From positions 124,001-188,000 of the forward strand of contig NZ_JASKMS010000013.1 of assembly GCF_030124145.1 (NCBI RefSeq): a stretch of 64,000 nt of DNA. Direction: 5' to 3'. Below, one piece after another: positions 40,379 through 48,473 of this stretch. Positions within the stretch are counted from its first letter, which is position 1. Every line of letters begins with the position of its first letter. The notes under the pieces were generated by a model. The model had not been told where the DNA came from. It searched no databases and saw nothing but the letters and a program-made list of their open reading frames with translations. The stretch comes from Streptomyces sp. 378. Its GTDB lineage: Bacteria > Actinomycetota > Actinomycetes > Streptomycetales > Streptomycetaceae. The position numbers were made by a program, and so were the translations under genes.

Positions 40379-41341
40379 TCAGGCCGCCTCGGGACCCCTG
40401 AACGTCCGCCGGTAGGCGTTCGGGGTGGTCCCGACCGCCCGGACGAAGTGGTGGCGCAATGCGGCCGCGTTGCCGAACCCCGTTCGGCCGGCGATCGCGT
40501 CCATGGTCTCGTCCGTCGCTTCCAGCAGCCGCTGGGCCAGCAGCACGCGCTGGCGCAGGATCCAGCGGTAGGGCGTCGTACCCGTCTCCTGCTGGAAGCG
40601 GCGGGCGAAGGTCCGCGGGGACATCAGGGCGCGCTCGGCCAGCTGCTCGACGGTGACCTCCTCGTCCAGGTGCCGTTCCATCCAGGCCAGGACCTCGCCG
40701 ATCGTGTCGGCCTCGGAGGGCGGCAGTGGGCGCTCGATGTACTGGGCCTGGCCGCCGTCGCGGTGTGGCGGCACCACCATCCGCCGGGCGATCTTGTTGG
40801 CGACCTCGCTGCCCTGCTCCTTGCGCACCAGGTGCAGGCAGGCGTCGATCCCGGCGGCCGTGCCGGCGGAGGTGATCACCGGGTCCTCGTCGACATAGAG
40901 CACGTCCGGCTCGACGGCCGCGCGCGGGTACCGACGGGCGAGGTCCTTCGCGTGCTTCCAGTGCACGGCGCAGCGGCGGCCGTCCAGCAGACCGGCGGCG
41001 GCCAGCACAAAGGCGCCCGAGCAGACGCTGAGCACCCGGGCGCCGCGGTCGACCCCGCGCCGCAAGGCGTCCAGCAGCTCGGGCGGGAACTCACGGGACG
41101 CATAGCTCTGCCCGGCCGGCACGGCGATCAGATCGGCTCTCTCCAGCCGCTCCAGACCGTGTTCGACGTGCAGCGAGAAGCCCGAGTTCATGCGCAGGAC
41201 CGGGCCCTCGGCCGAGGCGACGGCGAAGTCGTACACCGGCAGGCCGTCGTCACCGCGGTCGGTGCCGAAGACCTCGCACACCACACCGAGTTCGAAGGGG
41301 TTCACGCCGTCGAGCAGGGCGACGGCCACGTTCTGCAGCAT
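40379..41341 (-). CDS. nrdS: AraC-like regulator of the nrdABS operon (NrdS)
   Basis: A 320-residue GlxA-type regulator. The N-terminal DJ-1/PfpI-like domain has a nucleophile-elbow-like VCSGAFVLAAAG near residue 105. The C-terminal AraC domain has two helix-turn-helix motifs (LAERALMSPRTFARRFQQE, MDAIAGRTGFGNAAALRHHF). In S. coelicolor the AraC-like nrdS is cotranscribed with nrdAB, which this gene follows 249 bases downstream. A direct repeat immediately upstream suggests it also has its own promoter and autoregulation. Its effector is unknown. Twelve bases separate it from the convergent P450. Confidence 0.88.
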   Translation of the reverse strand: MLQNVAVALLDGVNPFELGVVCEVFGTDRGDDGLPVYDFAVASAEGPVLRMNSGFSLHVEHGLERLERADLIAVPAGQSYASREFPPELLDALRRGVDRGARVLSVCSGAFVLAAAGLLDGRRCAVHWKHAKDLARRYPRAAVEPDVLYVDEDPVITSAGTAAGIDACLHLVRKEQGSEVANKIARRMVVPPHRDGGQAQYIERPLPPSEADTIGEVLAWMERHLDEEVTVEQLAERALMSPRTFARRFQQETGTTPYRWILRQRVLLAQRLLEATDETMDAIAGRTGFGNAAALRHHFVRAVGTTPNAYRRTFRGPEAA

Positions 41342-41363
41342 GGTTCCAGTGTGCCTCGCCGGT

Positions 41364-41396
41364 GGCAGTAATTCGAGGGTCTACGGCAGTACTGCC
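41364..41396. promoter_or_regulatory. Candidate AraC-type operator upstream of nrdS
   Basis: GGCAGTA occurs at 41364-41370 and 41385-41391, 21 bp apart (two helical turns). The second copy is part of the perfect palindrome GGCAGTACTGCC (41385-41396). The spacing fits a dimer of AraC-type subunits. It lies 23 bases before the nrdS start. Confidence 0.6.
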
Positions 41397-41434
41397 ACTG
41401 ACGGTAAGGAGTGTGCGGCGCGACAGTGGTGTCC

Positions 41435-41677
41435 ATGGACACGAACCAGACGCAGACACTCATCGCCATGATCTTCGTACTCGGGACGCTGGCCCTCCTG
41501 GTCCTCCCGTCGGTGATCGGCCTGGCGCGCGAGCGGCGCATCGACCGTCAGATCAGGGAGGCCCAGGAGGCCCGGGAGAGCGAACCGGCTCAGAAGTCCT
41601 CGTCCAGGTCGACGGTCCCCTCGACCGCCACCTGGTACGCGGAGGGCCGCCGCTCGAAGAAGTTGGTCAACTCCTGA
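41435..41677 (+). CDS. Possible small membrane protein antisense to the nrdB 3' end
   Basis: An 80-codon ORF with a convincing membrane helix (LIAMIFVLGTLALLVLPSVIGLA) followed by a basic amphipathic stretch (RERRIDRQIREAQEARE), like many real small membrane proteins. Its last 29 codons run antisense through nrdB. It lies between nrdS and nrdB, on the opposite strand to both. There is no good ribosome site before ATG 41435; GTGs at 41411 and 41426 are in frame. I consider it about even odds. Confidence 0.45.
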   Translation: MDTNQTQTLIAMIFVLGTLALLVLPSVIGLARERRIDRQIREAQEARESEPAQKSSSRSTVPSTATWYAEGRRSKKLVNS

Positions 41678-42597
41678 ACCCCCTGGAGCTCCATGAAGGA
41701 GAAGGGGTTCTCGGAGCCGTACACCGCGGCGAAGCCCAGGCGGGTGAGCCGCTGGTCGGCGACGCACTCCAGGTACTGCCGCATCGACTCGGTGTTCATG
41801 CCCGGGAGACCGTCCCCGCACAGGTCGCGCGCGAACTGCAGCTCGGCCTCGACGGCCTCCCGGAGCATGTCCGTCACCTCCTGCTGGAGCCGGTCGTCGA
41901 ACAGGTCCGGCTCCTCCTTGCGGACCGTGTCGACCACGTCGAAGGCGAACGACATGTGCATCGTCTCGTCGCGGAAAACCCAGTTGGTGCCGGTGGCCAG
42001 GCCGTGCAGCAGGCCCCGGCTGCGGAACCAGTACACGTAGGCGAAGGCGCCGTAGAAGAACAGGCCCTCGATGCACGCGGCGAAGCAGATCAGGTTGAGC
42101 AGGAAACGCCGGCGGTCGGACCGGGTCTCCAGCCGGTCCATCTTCTCCACCGAGTCCATCCACGTGAAGCAGAACGAGGCCTTCTCGCGGATGGACGGGA
42201 TGTTCTCCACCGCCGCGAACGCCGCCGCACGGTCCTCCGGGTCGGGCAGGTAGGTGTCGAGCAGGGTCAGATAGAACTGGACGTGCACGGCCTCCTCGAA
42301 GAGCTGCCGGCTCAGATACAGCCGCGCCTCCGGGGAGTTGATGTGCTTGTACAGCGTCAGCACCAGGTTGTTCGCGACGATCGAGTCCCCCGTCGCGAAG
42401 AAGGCGACCAGGCGGCCGATCAGGTGCTGCTCCGCGGGGGACAGCTTGGCGAGGTCGGCGACGTCCGAGTGGAGGTCGACCTCCTCCACCGTCCAGGTGT
42501 TCTTGATGGCGTCCCGGTAGCGCTCGTAGAAGTCCGGGTAGCGCATGGGGCGCAGGGTGAGCTCGAAGCCGGGGTCGAGAAGGTTCTGGGTGCTCAT
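41590..42597 (-). CDS. nrdB: Class Ia ribonucleotide reductase small subunit NrdB
   Basis: A 335-residue R2 protein that houses the diiron-tyrosyl radical. Metal ligands appear in FFATGDSIVANN (Asp), QLFEEAVHVQFY (Glu and His), CIEGLFFYGAF (Glu) and RDETMHMSF (Glu and His). The Tyr four residues after the first His (HVQFY) corresponds to the radical Tyr122 of E. coli. The acidic C-terminus (VDLDEDF) is the tail that docks on NrdA. The ATG overlaps the nrdA stop (TAATG), so the subunits are coupled. Confidence 0.96.
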   Translation of the reverse strand: MSTQNLLDPGFELTLRPMRYPDFYERYRDAIKNTWTVEEVDLHSDVADLAKLSPAEQHLIGRLVAFFATGDSIVANNLVLTLYKHINSPEARLYLSRQLFEEAVHVQFYLTLLDTYLPDPEDRAAAFAAVENIPSIREKASFCFTWMDSVEKMDRLETRSDRRRFLLNLICFAACIEGLFFYGAFAYVYWFRSRGLLHGLATGTNWVFRDETMHMSFAFDVVDTVRKEEPDLFDDRLQQEVTDMLREAVEAELQFARDLCGDGLPGMNTESMRQYLECVADQRLTRLGFAAVYGSENPFSFMELQGVQELTNFFERRPSAYQVAVEGTVDLDEDF

Positions 42598-44948
42598 TAC
42601 TGGCAGGCCTCGCAGGACTCGGGGTTTTCCAGGGAGCAGGCGACCGCTTCGGGATCGGCGGTGGCCTGCGCGGGGACGGTGGCCCGGGCGGCGCGGGCGA
42701 TACGGGTCGCCGGGCGCGAGCGCAGGTAGTACGTCGTCTTCAGCCCGGACTTCCAGGCGTAGGCGTACATCGAGGAGAGCTTGCCGATGGTCGGCGTCTC
42801 CAGGAAGAGGTTCAGCGATTGCGACTGGTCCAGGAACGGGGTCCTGGCCGCCGCCATGTCGATCAGGCCGCGCTGCGGGATCTCCCACGCCGTGCGGTAG
42901 AGGGCGCGGACGTCCTCGGGGATCCAGGCGAAGTCCTGCACCGAGCCGTTGGCCTCGCGCAGGGCCTCCCGGCTGCGGGCGTCCCACACGCCGAGCCGCT
43001 TCAGCTCGTCCACCAGGTAGGAGTTGACCTGGAGGAACTCACCCGACAGCGTCTCGCGCTTGAACAGGTTGGACACCTGCGGCTCGATGCACTCGTACAC
43101 GCCCGCGATCGAGGCGATCGTGGCCGTGGGCGCGATGGCGAGGAGCAGGGAGTTGCGCAGGCCGGTCGTCGCGATCCGCTCGCGCAGGGCCGCCCAGCGC
43201 TCGGGCCAGGTGAGTTCCACGTCGTAGTGGTCGGGATGCAGCACGCCCCGGGCCGTGCGGGTCTTCTCCCAGGCCGGCAGCGGGCCGCTCCGCTCGGCGA
43301 GGTCGGCCGAAGCCTCGTAGGCGGCGAGCATGATGCGCTCGGCGACGCGGGTGGACAGGGCCTTGGCCTCGGGCGAGTCGAAGGGCAGGCGCAGCTTGAA
43401 GAAGACGTCCTGGAGGCCCATCGCGCCCAGGCCGACCGGACGCCAGCGGGCGTTGGAGCGGCCCGCCTGCTCGGTGGGGTAGAAGTTGATGTCGACGACC
43501 CGGTCGAGGAAGGTCACGGCCGTGCGGACGGTCTCGTCCAGGCGCTCCCAGTCGAGGTCCCCGTCGCTCACGAAGGCCCCGAGGTTGACCGAGCCGAGAT
43601 TGCACACCGCCGTCTCGCCGTCGTCGGTGACCTCCAGGATCTCCGTGCAGAGGTTGGAGGAGTGGACGACGTGGCCCGGCTCGGCCGTCTGGTTGGCGGT
43701 GCGGTTGGCGGCGTCCTTGAAGGTCATCCAGCCGTTGCCGGTCTGCGCGAGGGTGCGCATCATCCGGCCGTACAGCTCGCGTGCGGGCAGTGTCTTCTTC
43801 GCCAGGCCCTTCGCCTCGGCCGCCCGGTAGGCGGCGTCGAACTCCTCGCCCCACAGGTCGACCAGCTCGGGCACGTCCGAGGGGGAGAACAACGACCACT
43901 GCTCGTCGGCGTTCACACGCCGCATGAACTCGTCCGGCACCCAGTGCGCGAGGTTCAGGTTGTGCGTACGGCGGGCGTCCTCGCCGGTGTTGTCGCGCAG
44001 CTCCAGGAACTCCTCGAGGTCGGAGTGCCAGGTCTCCAGGTAGACGGCGGCGGCGCCCTTGCGGCGGCCTCCCTGGTTCACGGCGGCGACCGAGGCGTCG
44101 AGGGTCTTCAGGAACGGAACGATGCCGTTGGAGTGCCCGTTGGTGCCGCGGATCAGCGAACCGCGGGCGCGGATGCGGGAGTAGGCCAGGCCGATGCCAC
44201 CGGCGTGCTTCGACAGCCGGGCCACCTGGTGGTAGCGGTCGTAGATGGAGTCCAGCTCGTCCTTGGGGGAGTCGAGGAGGTAGCAGGACGACATCTGCGG
44301 GTGCCGGGTGCCCGAGTTGAAGAGGGTGGGGGAGGAGGGGAGGTAGTCGAGGCGGCTCATGAGCGCGTAGAGCGCGGCGACCTCGTCCACCGAGCGGCTG
44401 GTGTCGTCCTCGGCCAGACCGGCGGCGACGCGCAGCATGAAGTGCTGGGGCGTCTCGACGACCTTGCGGGTGATCGGGTGCCGGAGCAGATAGCGGCTGT
44501 GCAGGGTGCGCAGGCCGAAGTAGCCGAAGCGGTCGTCGGCGCCGGTGTCGATGAGCGCGTCGAGCCGGGCGGCGTGCAGCCGCACGAACTCGGCGGTGCG
44601 GTCGGCGATGAGGCCCTCGCGGTGGCCGGCCGCGACGGACTCGGTGAAGGAGGTGACGCCCTGCGAGGCGGCCTCGTCGCGGATGCCGATGGTCAGCAGC
44701 CGGGCGGCCAGCCGGGAGTACGCGGGGTCCTCGGAGATCAGGCCGGCCGCGGCCTCCGTCGCCAGCTCCCGCAACTCCGTCTCGTCCGCCCGGGCGGACC
44801 GGCCGCGCAGCGCGGCGGCGGCGACCCGGCCGGCGTCGGTGTCGGGGAGGTCGGCGGTCAGCTCGGTCAGGGTCCGCAGCAACGCGGCTCCGGGAGCGTC
44901 CTGCACTTCTTCGGCGGCTGAGACCGGTTCGGCTGGCGCGATGGTCAC
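42597..44948 (-). CDS. nrdA: Class Ia ribonucleotide reductase large subunit NrdA
   Basis: A 783-residue R1 catalytic subunit. Active-site cysteines are in SSCYLLDSP, NLCTEILEV (thiyl radical Cys with neighbouring Asn and Glu) and AVCNLGSVNLG. The radical-transfer Tyr pair is in KTTYYLRSR, and the C-terminal redox pair is CEACQ. The N-terminal 90 residues are Ala/Glu-rich and do not look like an ATP-cone, so dATP inhibition of the classical type is not expected. GTG 44948 is used; the open frame extends to 45299 only because no stop intervenes. Expression is controlled by the upstream cobalamin riboswitch, complementing a B12-dependent class II enzyme elsewhere. Confidence 0.96.
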   Translation of the reverse strand: MTIAPAEPVSAAEEVQDAPGAALLRTLTELTADLPDTDAGRVAAAALRGRSARADETELRELATEAAAGLISEDPAYSRLAARLLTIGIRDEAASQGVTSFTESVAAGHREGLIADRTAEFVRLHAARLDALIDTGADDRFGYFGLRTLHSRYLLRHPITRKVVETPQHFMLRVAAGLAEDDTSRSVDEVAALYALMSRLDYLPSSPTLFNSGTRHPQMSSCYLLDSPKDELDSIYDRYHQVARLSKHAGGIGLAYSRIRARGSLIRGTNGHSNGIVPFLKTLDASVAAVNQGGRRKGAAAVYLETWHSDLEEFLELRDNTGEDARRTHNLNLAHWVPDEFMRRVNADEQWSLFSPSDVPELVDLWGEEFDAAYRAAEAKGLAKKTLPARELYGRMMRTLAQTGNGWMTFKDAANRTANQTAEPGHVVHSSNLCTEILEVTDDGETAVCNLGSVNLGAFVSDGDLDWERLDETVRTAVTFLDRVVDINFYPTEQAGRSNARWRPVGLGAMGLQDVFFKLRLPFDSPEAKALSTRVAERIMLAAYEASADLAERSGPLPAWEKTRTARGVLHPDHYDVELTWPERWAALRERIATTGLRNSLLLAIAPTATIASIAGVYECIEPQVSNLFKRETLSGEFLQVNSYLVDELKRLGVWDARSREALREANGSVQDFAWIPEDVRALYRTAWEIPQRGLIDMAAARTPFLDQSQSLNLFLETPTIGKLSSMYAYAWKSGLKTTYYLRSRPATRIARAARATVPAQATADPEAVACSLENPESCEACQ

Positions 44949-45077
44949 GTGGGGGCTCTCCCTCGCTCGGCACGGGGCCTCGTCGAGGGCAGGGGGCAGC
45001 ACACGAGCGCACGCGGCGTCGCGTCCACCGGCCCATTCCACGAGGCCCGGACGTCGGAGCACACCGGCCGGGTGGCC

Positions 45078-45232
45078 GGGTGCGCTGTCGGCAGGTCCTC
45101 GGACTGACTCGTGTGCACGAAACATGCACAAGTACACCGTTGCGGGACAGTTCCGGATTCGCACCGGATTCCCCTGCGGCGACAGCGAGCATGAGCATAC
45201 ATCTTGTGCCGGGCGCGCATGGCACCCCCAGA
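45078..45232 (-). promoter_or_regulatory. Cobalamin (B12) riboswitch of nrdAB(S)
   Basis: On the minus strand the B12-element landmarks appear in order. GGTGCC opens the aptamer (about 45225). The conserved core AGGGGAATCCGGTGCGAATC with GGAACTGTCCCGCAACGGTG lies at about 45135-45176. GAGTCAGTCCGAGGACCTGCC closes it (about 45090-45111). The 130-base leader from there to GTG 44948 is GC-rich with hairpins that can form the expression platform; no gene is seen in it. In S. coelicolor B12 represses nrdABS through such an element. Confidence 0.93.
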
Positions 45233-45272
45233 TGTTGTGTCGCGCTGGTGTCAGAGCGTCAACTCCACGTGA

Positions 45273-45311
45273 CAGCGGGCCGCCGTGAATCCTTCTCACG
45301 GCGGCCCGCTG
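45273..45311. terminator. Terminator after the MctP-type gene
   Basis: A 16-bp perfect stem (45273-45288 with 45296-45311) lies downstream of the leftward symporter gene and upstream of the riboswitch. It insulates nrd expression from read-through. Confidence 0.85.
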
Positions 45312-45330
45312 CGGGTGGTGTGCGGTTGTT

Positions 45331-45351
45331 CGCGCGGGTTCCCGCGCCCCT
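45331..45351. repeat. REP-like intergenic palindrome, copy 3
   Basis: CGCGCGGG-TTCC-CGCGCCCCT hairpin that overlaps the stop codon of the symporter gene by two bases. It is the third copy of the family in this window. Confidence 0.6.
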
Positions 45352-46978
45352 AGTGGGCGCTACCGGCGGTCGCGGGCGGGAGCTCCACCTGGACCCCCGG
45401 GTCGCCCGCGTCCGCCGTGTAGTCCTCCGGCTTGGTCTCGTCGATGCCTTCGGGGGCCTTCACGGCCTTCAGGGCGAAGGTCAGGACGACGGTGACGACG
45501 ACGTTCAGGACGAACGCCGTGAGGCCGATGTAGCCGATCTCCCCGATGCCGGGGATCTCCTTCGCGCTGCCGCCGAAGTGCTTCTGCGTCGGGGAGGCCA
45601 CACCGTACGCGGCGGTCGTGCCGTAGATCATGCCGACCGCCCAGCCCGCGAGCAGTGCCCAGCGATGGAACCAGCGGGTGAACAGGCCGCCGACCAGGGC
45701 CGGGAAGGTCTGCAGGATCCAGATGCCGCCCAAGAGCTGGAAGTTGATGGCGACCGTCTTGTCCATGGTGAGCACGAAGGCCAGGGCGCCCACCTTCACC
45801 AGCAGGGAGACCAGCTTGGAGACCTTGGTCTCCTGCGCCGGTGTGGCGTCCGGCTTGATGAAGTCCTTGTAGATGTTGCGGGTGAAGAGGTTCGCGGCCG
45901 CGATGGACATGATGGCCGCGGGCACCAGAGCGCCGATGCCGATCGCCGCGAACGCCACGCCCGCGAACCAGTCCGGGAACATCGTCTCGAACAGCTGCGG
46001 AATGGCCAGCTGCCCGTTCTGCACCTTGATGCCGGCCGCGATCGCCATGAACCCGAGCAGCGCGAGCAGACCCAGCATCAGGGAGTACAGCGGCAGGATC
46101 GTGGTGTTGCGGCGGATCACGTCACGGCTCTTCGACGACAGCGTGGCCGTGATGGAGTGCGGGTACATGAAGAGGGCCAGGGCGGAGCCCAGCGCCAGTG
46201 TGGCGTAGGTCCACTGGCCCGCCTCCGACGGCACCAGCGCGCCGCGCGGCGCACCCGTGGCCGGGTTGGTCTGGCTGTAGGCCTCGCCGGCCTTGGCGAA
46301 GATGTCGTCGAAGCCGCCCAGCTTGATCGGGATGTAGATGATCGCCACCGCGATGACGATGTAGATCAGCGTGTCCTTCACGAACGCGATGAGCGCGGGG
46401 GCCCGCAGACCCGACGAGTACGTGTACGCCGCCAGCACGCCGAACGCGATCAGCAGCGGCAGGTCCTTGATGAACCAGTTGGTGTTCTCGCCGCCGCCGA
46501 CACCCATCACGTCCAGCACGGCCTGGATACCGACGAGTTGGAGCGCGATGTACGGCATCGTCGCCAGGATGCCGGTCAGGGCCACCGCGAGCGACAGGCC
46601 CTTCGAGCCGAAGCGGCCGCGTACGAAGTCGGACGTCGTGACGTACCCGTGCTTGTGGGAGACCGACCACAGGCGGGGGAGGAACGTGAAGATCAGCGGG
46701 TACACCAGGATCGTGTAGGGCACGGCGAAGAAGCCGGCCGCGCCCGCCGCGTAGATCGCGGCCGGGACGGCGACGAAGGTGTACGCCGTGTACAGGTCGC
46801 CGCCGAGTAGGAACCAGGTGACCCAGGTGCCGAACGAGCGGCCGCCCAGGCCCCATTCGTCGAGGCTGTGCTCGTTCTCGGCCTTGCGCCAGCGCGCTGC
46901 CAGGAAGCCCATGACCGTCACGGCCAGGAAGAAGAAGATGAAGACGCCGAGTGCGACGCCGTTCACGCCGTCCTTCAC
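45350..46978 (-). CDS. Sodium:solute symporter, monocarboxylate permease MctP type
   Basis: A 542-residue SSS-family transporter with about 13 membrane helices. Family features are DEWGLGGRSFGTWVTWFLLGGDLYTAYTF near the N-terminus and FAAIGIGALVPAAIMSIAAANLFTRNIYK in the middle (read in pieces). Similarity to MctP/ActP-like permeases suggests uptake of acetate, lactate or pyruvate; the substrate is inferred. The tail is acidic and Pro-rich. The GTG start overlaps the stop of the small DUF3311 gene (GTGA), the usual partner of such symporters. Confidence 0.92.
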   Translation of the reverse strand: MKDGVNGVALGVFIFFFLAVTVMGFLAARWRKAENEHSLDEWGLGGRSFGTWVTWFLLGGDLYTAYTFVAVPAAIYAAGAAGFFAVPYTILVYPLIFTFLPRLWSVSHKHGYVTTSDFVRGRFGSKGLSLAVALTGILATMPYIALQLVGIQAVLDVMGVGGGENTNWFIKDLPLLIAFGVLAAYTYSSGLRAPALIAFVKDTLIYIVIAVAIIYIPIKLGGFDDIFAKAGEAYSQTNPATGAPRGALVPSEAGQWTYATLALGSALALFMYPHSITATLSSKSRDVIRRNTTILPLYSLMLGLLALLGFMAIAAGIKVQNGQLAIPQLFETMFPDWFAGVAFAAIGIGALVPAAIMSIAAANLFTRNIYKDFIKPDATPAQETKVSKLVSLLVKVGALAFVLTMDKTVAINFQLLGGIWILQTFPALVGGLFTRWFHRWALLAGWAVGMIYGTTAAYGVASPTQKHFGGSAKEIPGIGEIGYIGLTAFVLNVVVTVVLTFALKAVKAPEGIDETKPEDYTADAGDPGVQVELPPATAGSAH

Positions 46979-47241
46979 CGCGCAGCACCGCCTTTCGCGG
47001 CCGAGCGGGCGCGCTGGTCACGCTGCCACAGCTTGTAGGCGATCATCGTCAGGGCGGTGGAGATGAGCACCCACGCCATCTGGTACCAGTAGAAGAACGG
47101 GATCCCGATGAAGACCGGGTCGGTCTTCGCGTACGAGCCGACCCACAGCATGGCCACGAACGGCGCTACGAGGCAGACGGCGATGACGACGCGCATGGGC
47201 GTCACCACCGGCCCTCTGCTGACTTCTGGGGCTTGCGACAT
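46975..47241 (-). CDS. DUF3311 small membrane protein, symporter partner
   Basis: An 88-residue protein with two membrane helices (VVIAVCLVAPFVAMLWVGSYA and FYWYQMAWVLISTALTMIAY) and the family-typical FIGIPFFYWYQ. DUF3311 proteins are regularly encoded just before SSS monocarboxylate permeases and probably act as an accessory subunit. Its stop overlaps the symporter start. Confidence 0.92.
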   Translation of the reverse strand: MSQAPEVSRGPVVTPMRVVIAVCLVAPFVAMLWVGSYAKTDPVFIGIPFFYWYQMAWVLISTALTMIAYKLWQRDQRARSAAKGGAAR

Positions 47242-47317
47242 CAGGCGGCTCCGTCCCCTTGTTGATCACCTGTGCGATGCGCAGGCAATCTAGGTCAGGG
47301 TGCGGCGATAGCGGAAC

Positions 47318-47353
47318 CCCTCGTCCGCAATGCGGTACCCAACCGGACGAGGG
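47318..47353 (-). terminator. Terminator of dasR
   Basis: A 10-bp perfect stem (47318-47327 with 47344-47353) 46 bases downstream of the leftward dasR stop. Confidence 0.7.
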
Positions 47354-47398
47354 TCCCGCGGCAGCCCTCGGCAGCGGCCAAGTTCCTGTCCGGGGCGC

Positions 47399-48163
47399 CT
47401 AGTCGGCGGGCCGCTTCAGTCGGGCCACGAACTTGTACCGGTCGCCCCGGTACACCGACCGCACCCACTCCACCGGCTGCCCGTCCCGGTCCAGCGAGTG
47501 CCGGGAGAGCATCAGCATCGGCAGGCCGACGTCCGTGCCGAGCAGCCCGGCCTCACGCGGGGTGGCAAGGGACGTCTCGATGGTCTCCTCGGCCTCCGCG
47601 AGACGGACGTCGTAGACCTCGGCCAGCGCGGTGTAGAGGGACGTGTACTTCACCAGGGAGCGGCGCAGGGCGGGGAAGCGCTTGGCGCTCAGGTGGGTGG
47701 TCTCGATGGCCATCGGTTCGCCGTTGGCCATGCGCAGCCGCTCGATGCGCAGCACGCGCCCGCCGGGCGTGATGTCGAGCAGCCCGGCCAGGCGGTCGTC
47801 GGCGGTGATGTAGCCGATGTCCAGCAGCTGCGAGGTGGGTTCGAGGCCCTGGGCGCGCATGTCCTCGGTGTACGAGGTCAGTTGCAGCGCCTGCGAGACC
47901 TTCGGCTTGGCGACGAACGTGCCCTTGCCCTGGATGCGCTCCAGTCGGCCTTCGACGACCAGCTCCTGCAGCGCCTGGCGCACGGTCGTGCGGGAGGTGT
48001 CGAACTCCGCCGCCAGCGTGCGCTCGGGCGGAACCGGCGTGCCGGGCGCCTGGGTTTCCGTCATGTCGAGCAGGTGCTTCTTCAGGCGGTAGTACTTGGG
48101 CACGCGCGCGGTACGGACGGGCACCCCGTTCTCGTTCTCCGCACTGCTGACCTCGGTGCTCAT
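47399..48163 (-). CDS. dasR: GntR/HutC-family global regulator DasR
   Basis: A 254-residue GntR regulator, the same length as S. coelicolor DasR. The N-terminal winged helix is PPERTLAAEFDTSRTTVRQALQELVVEG (read in pieces). The C-terminal UTRA domain binds aminosugar phosphates and ends with the family-typical YRGDRYKFVARL. DasR represses GlcNAc and chitin uptake, and antibiotic and development genes, until GlcN-6-P binds. It is divergent from dasA; dre-like sites lie before both. The upstream gap 48164-48473 holds the two promoters and operators. Confidence 0.96.
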   Translation of the reverse strand: MSTEVSSAENENGVPVRTARVPKYYRLKKHLLDMTETQAPGTPVPPERTLAAEFDTSRTTVRQALQELVVEGRLERIQGKGTFVAKPKVSQALQLTSYTEDMRAQGLEPTSQLLDIGYITADDRLAGLLDITPGGRVLRIERLRMANGEPMAIETTHLSAKRFPALRRSLVKYTSLYTALAEVYDVRLAEAEETIETSLATPREAGLLGTDVGLPMLMLSRHSLDRDGQPVEWVRSVYRGDRYKFVARLKRPAD

Positions 48164-48223
48164 GCTCCGCCTTCCGGCTCGTCCGCCGACACGATCCCAC
48201 TTGTATACCGTCGGCGCTTCTTT

Positions 48224-48235
48224 TGGTCTAGTCCA
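48224..48235. promoter_or_regulatory. dre site upstream of dasR
   Basis: TGGTCTAGTCCA matches the DasR-responsive element core (TGGTCTAGACCA) with one mismatch. It lies 60 bases before the dasR start and should mediate autoregulation. A weaker half-site (TGGTCTAC) follows at about 48247. Confidence 0.85.
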
Positions 48236-48367
48236 CCATTCCCTGTGGTCTACCCGCAGTATGCCGTGTGCACCCGGGTTTTCGCTGGCTTCTTACTTAA
48301 AGGTTCCTGCATATGTAGGTCGCATAACGGCTGGTCAGGGCTGTATCGGGAGCCTTGACAGGCCTGC

Positions 48368-48403
48368 TGGTCTGGTCCAAGCTCCCCGTACTGGTCTACA
48401 CCA
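48368..48403. promoter_or_regulatory. Paired dre sites upstream of dasA
   Basis: Two DasR-type palindromes, TGGTCTGGTCCA (48368-48379) and TGGTCTACACCA (48392-48403), 24 bp apart, about 70-105 bases before the dasA start. Two tandem sites at dasA agree with what is known in S. coelicolor. Confidence 0.85.
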
Positions 48404-48473
48404 TTGGTCCAGGCCCGGCCCCACGTGCACTGCGGGGAGCCAGGGGGGTTGTGGGATCCCTGAGGAGGGTGGC

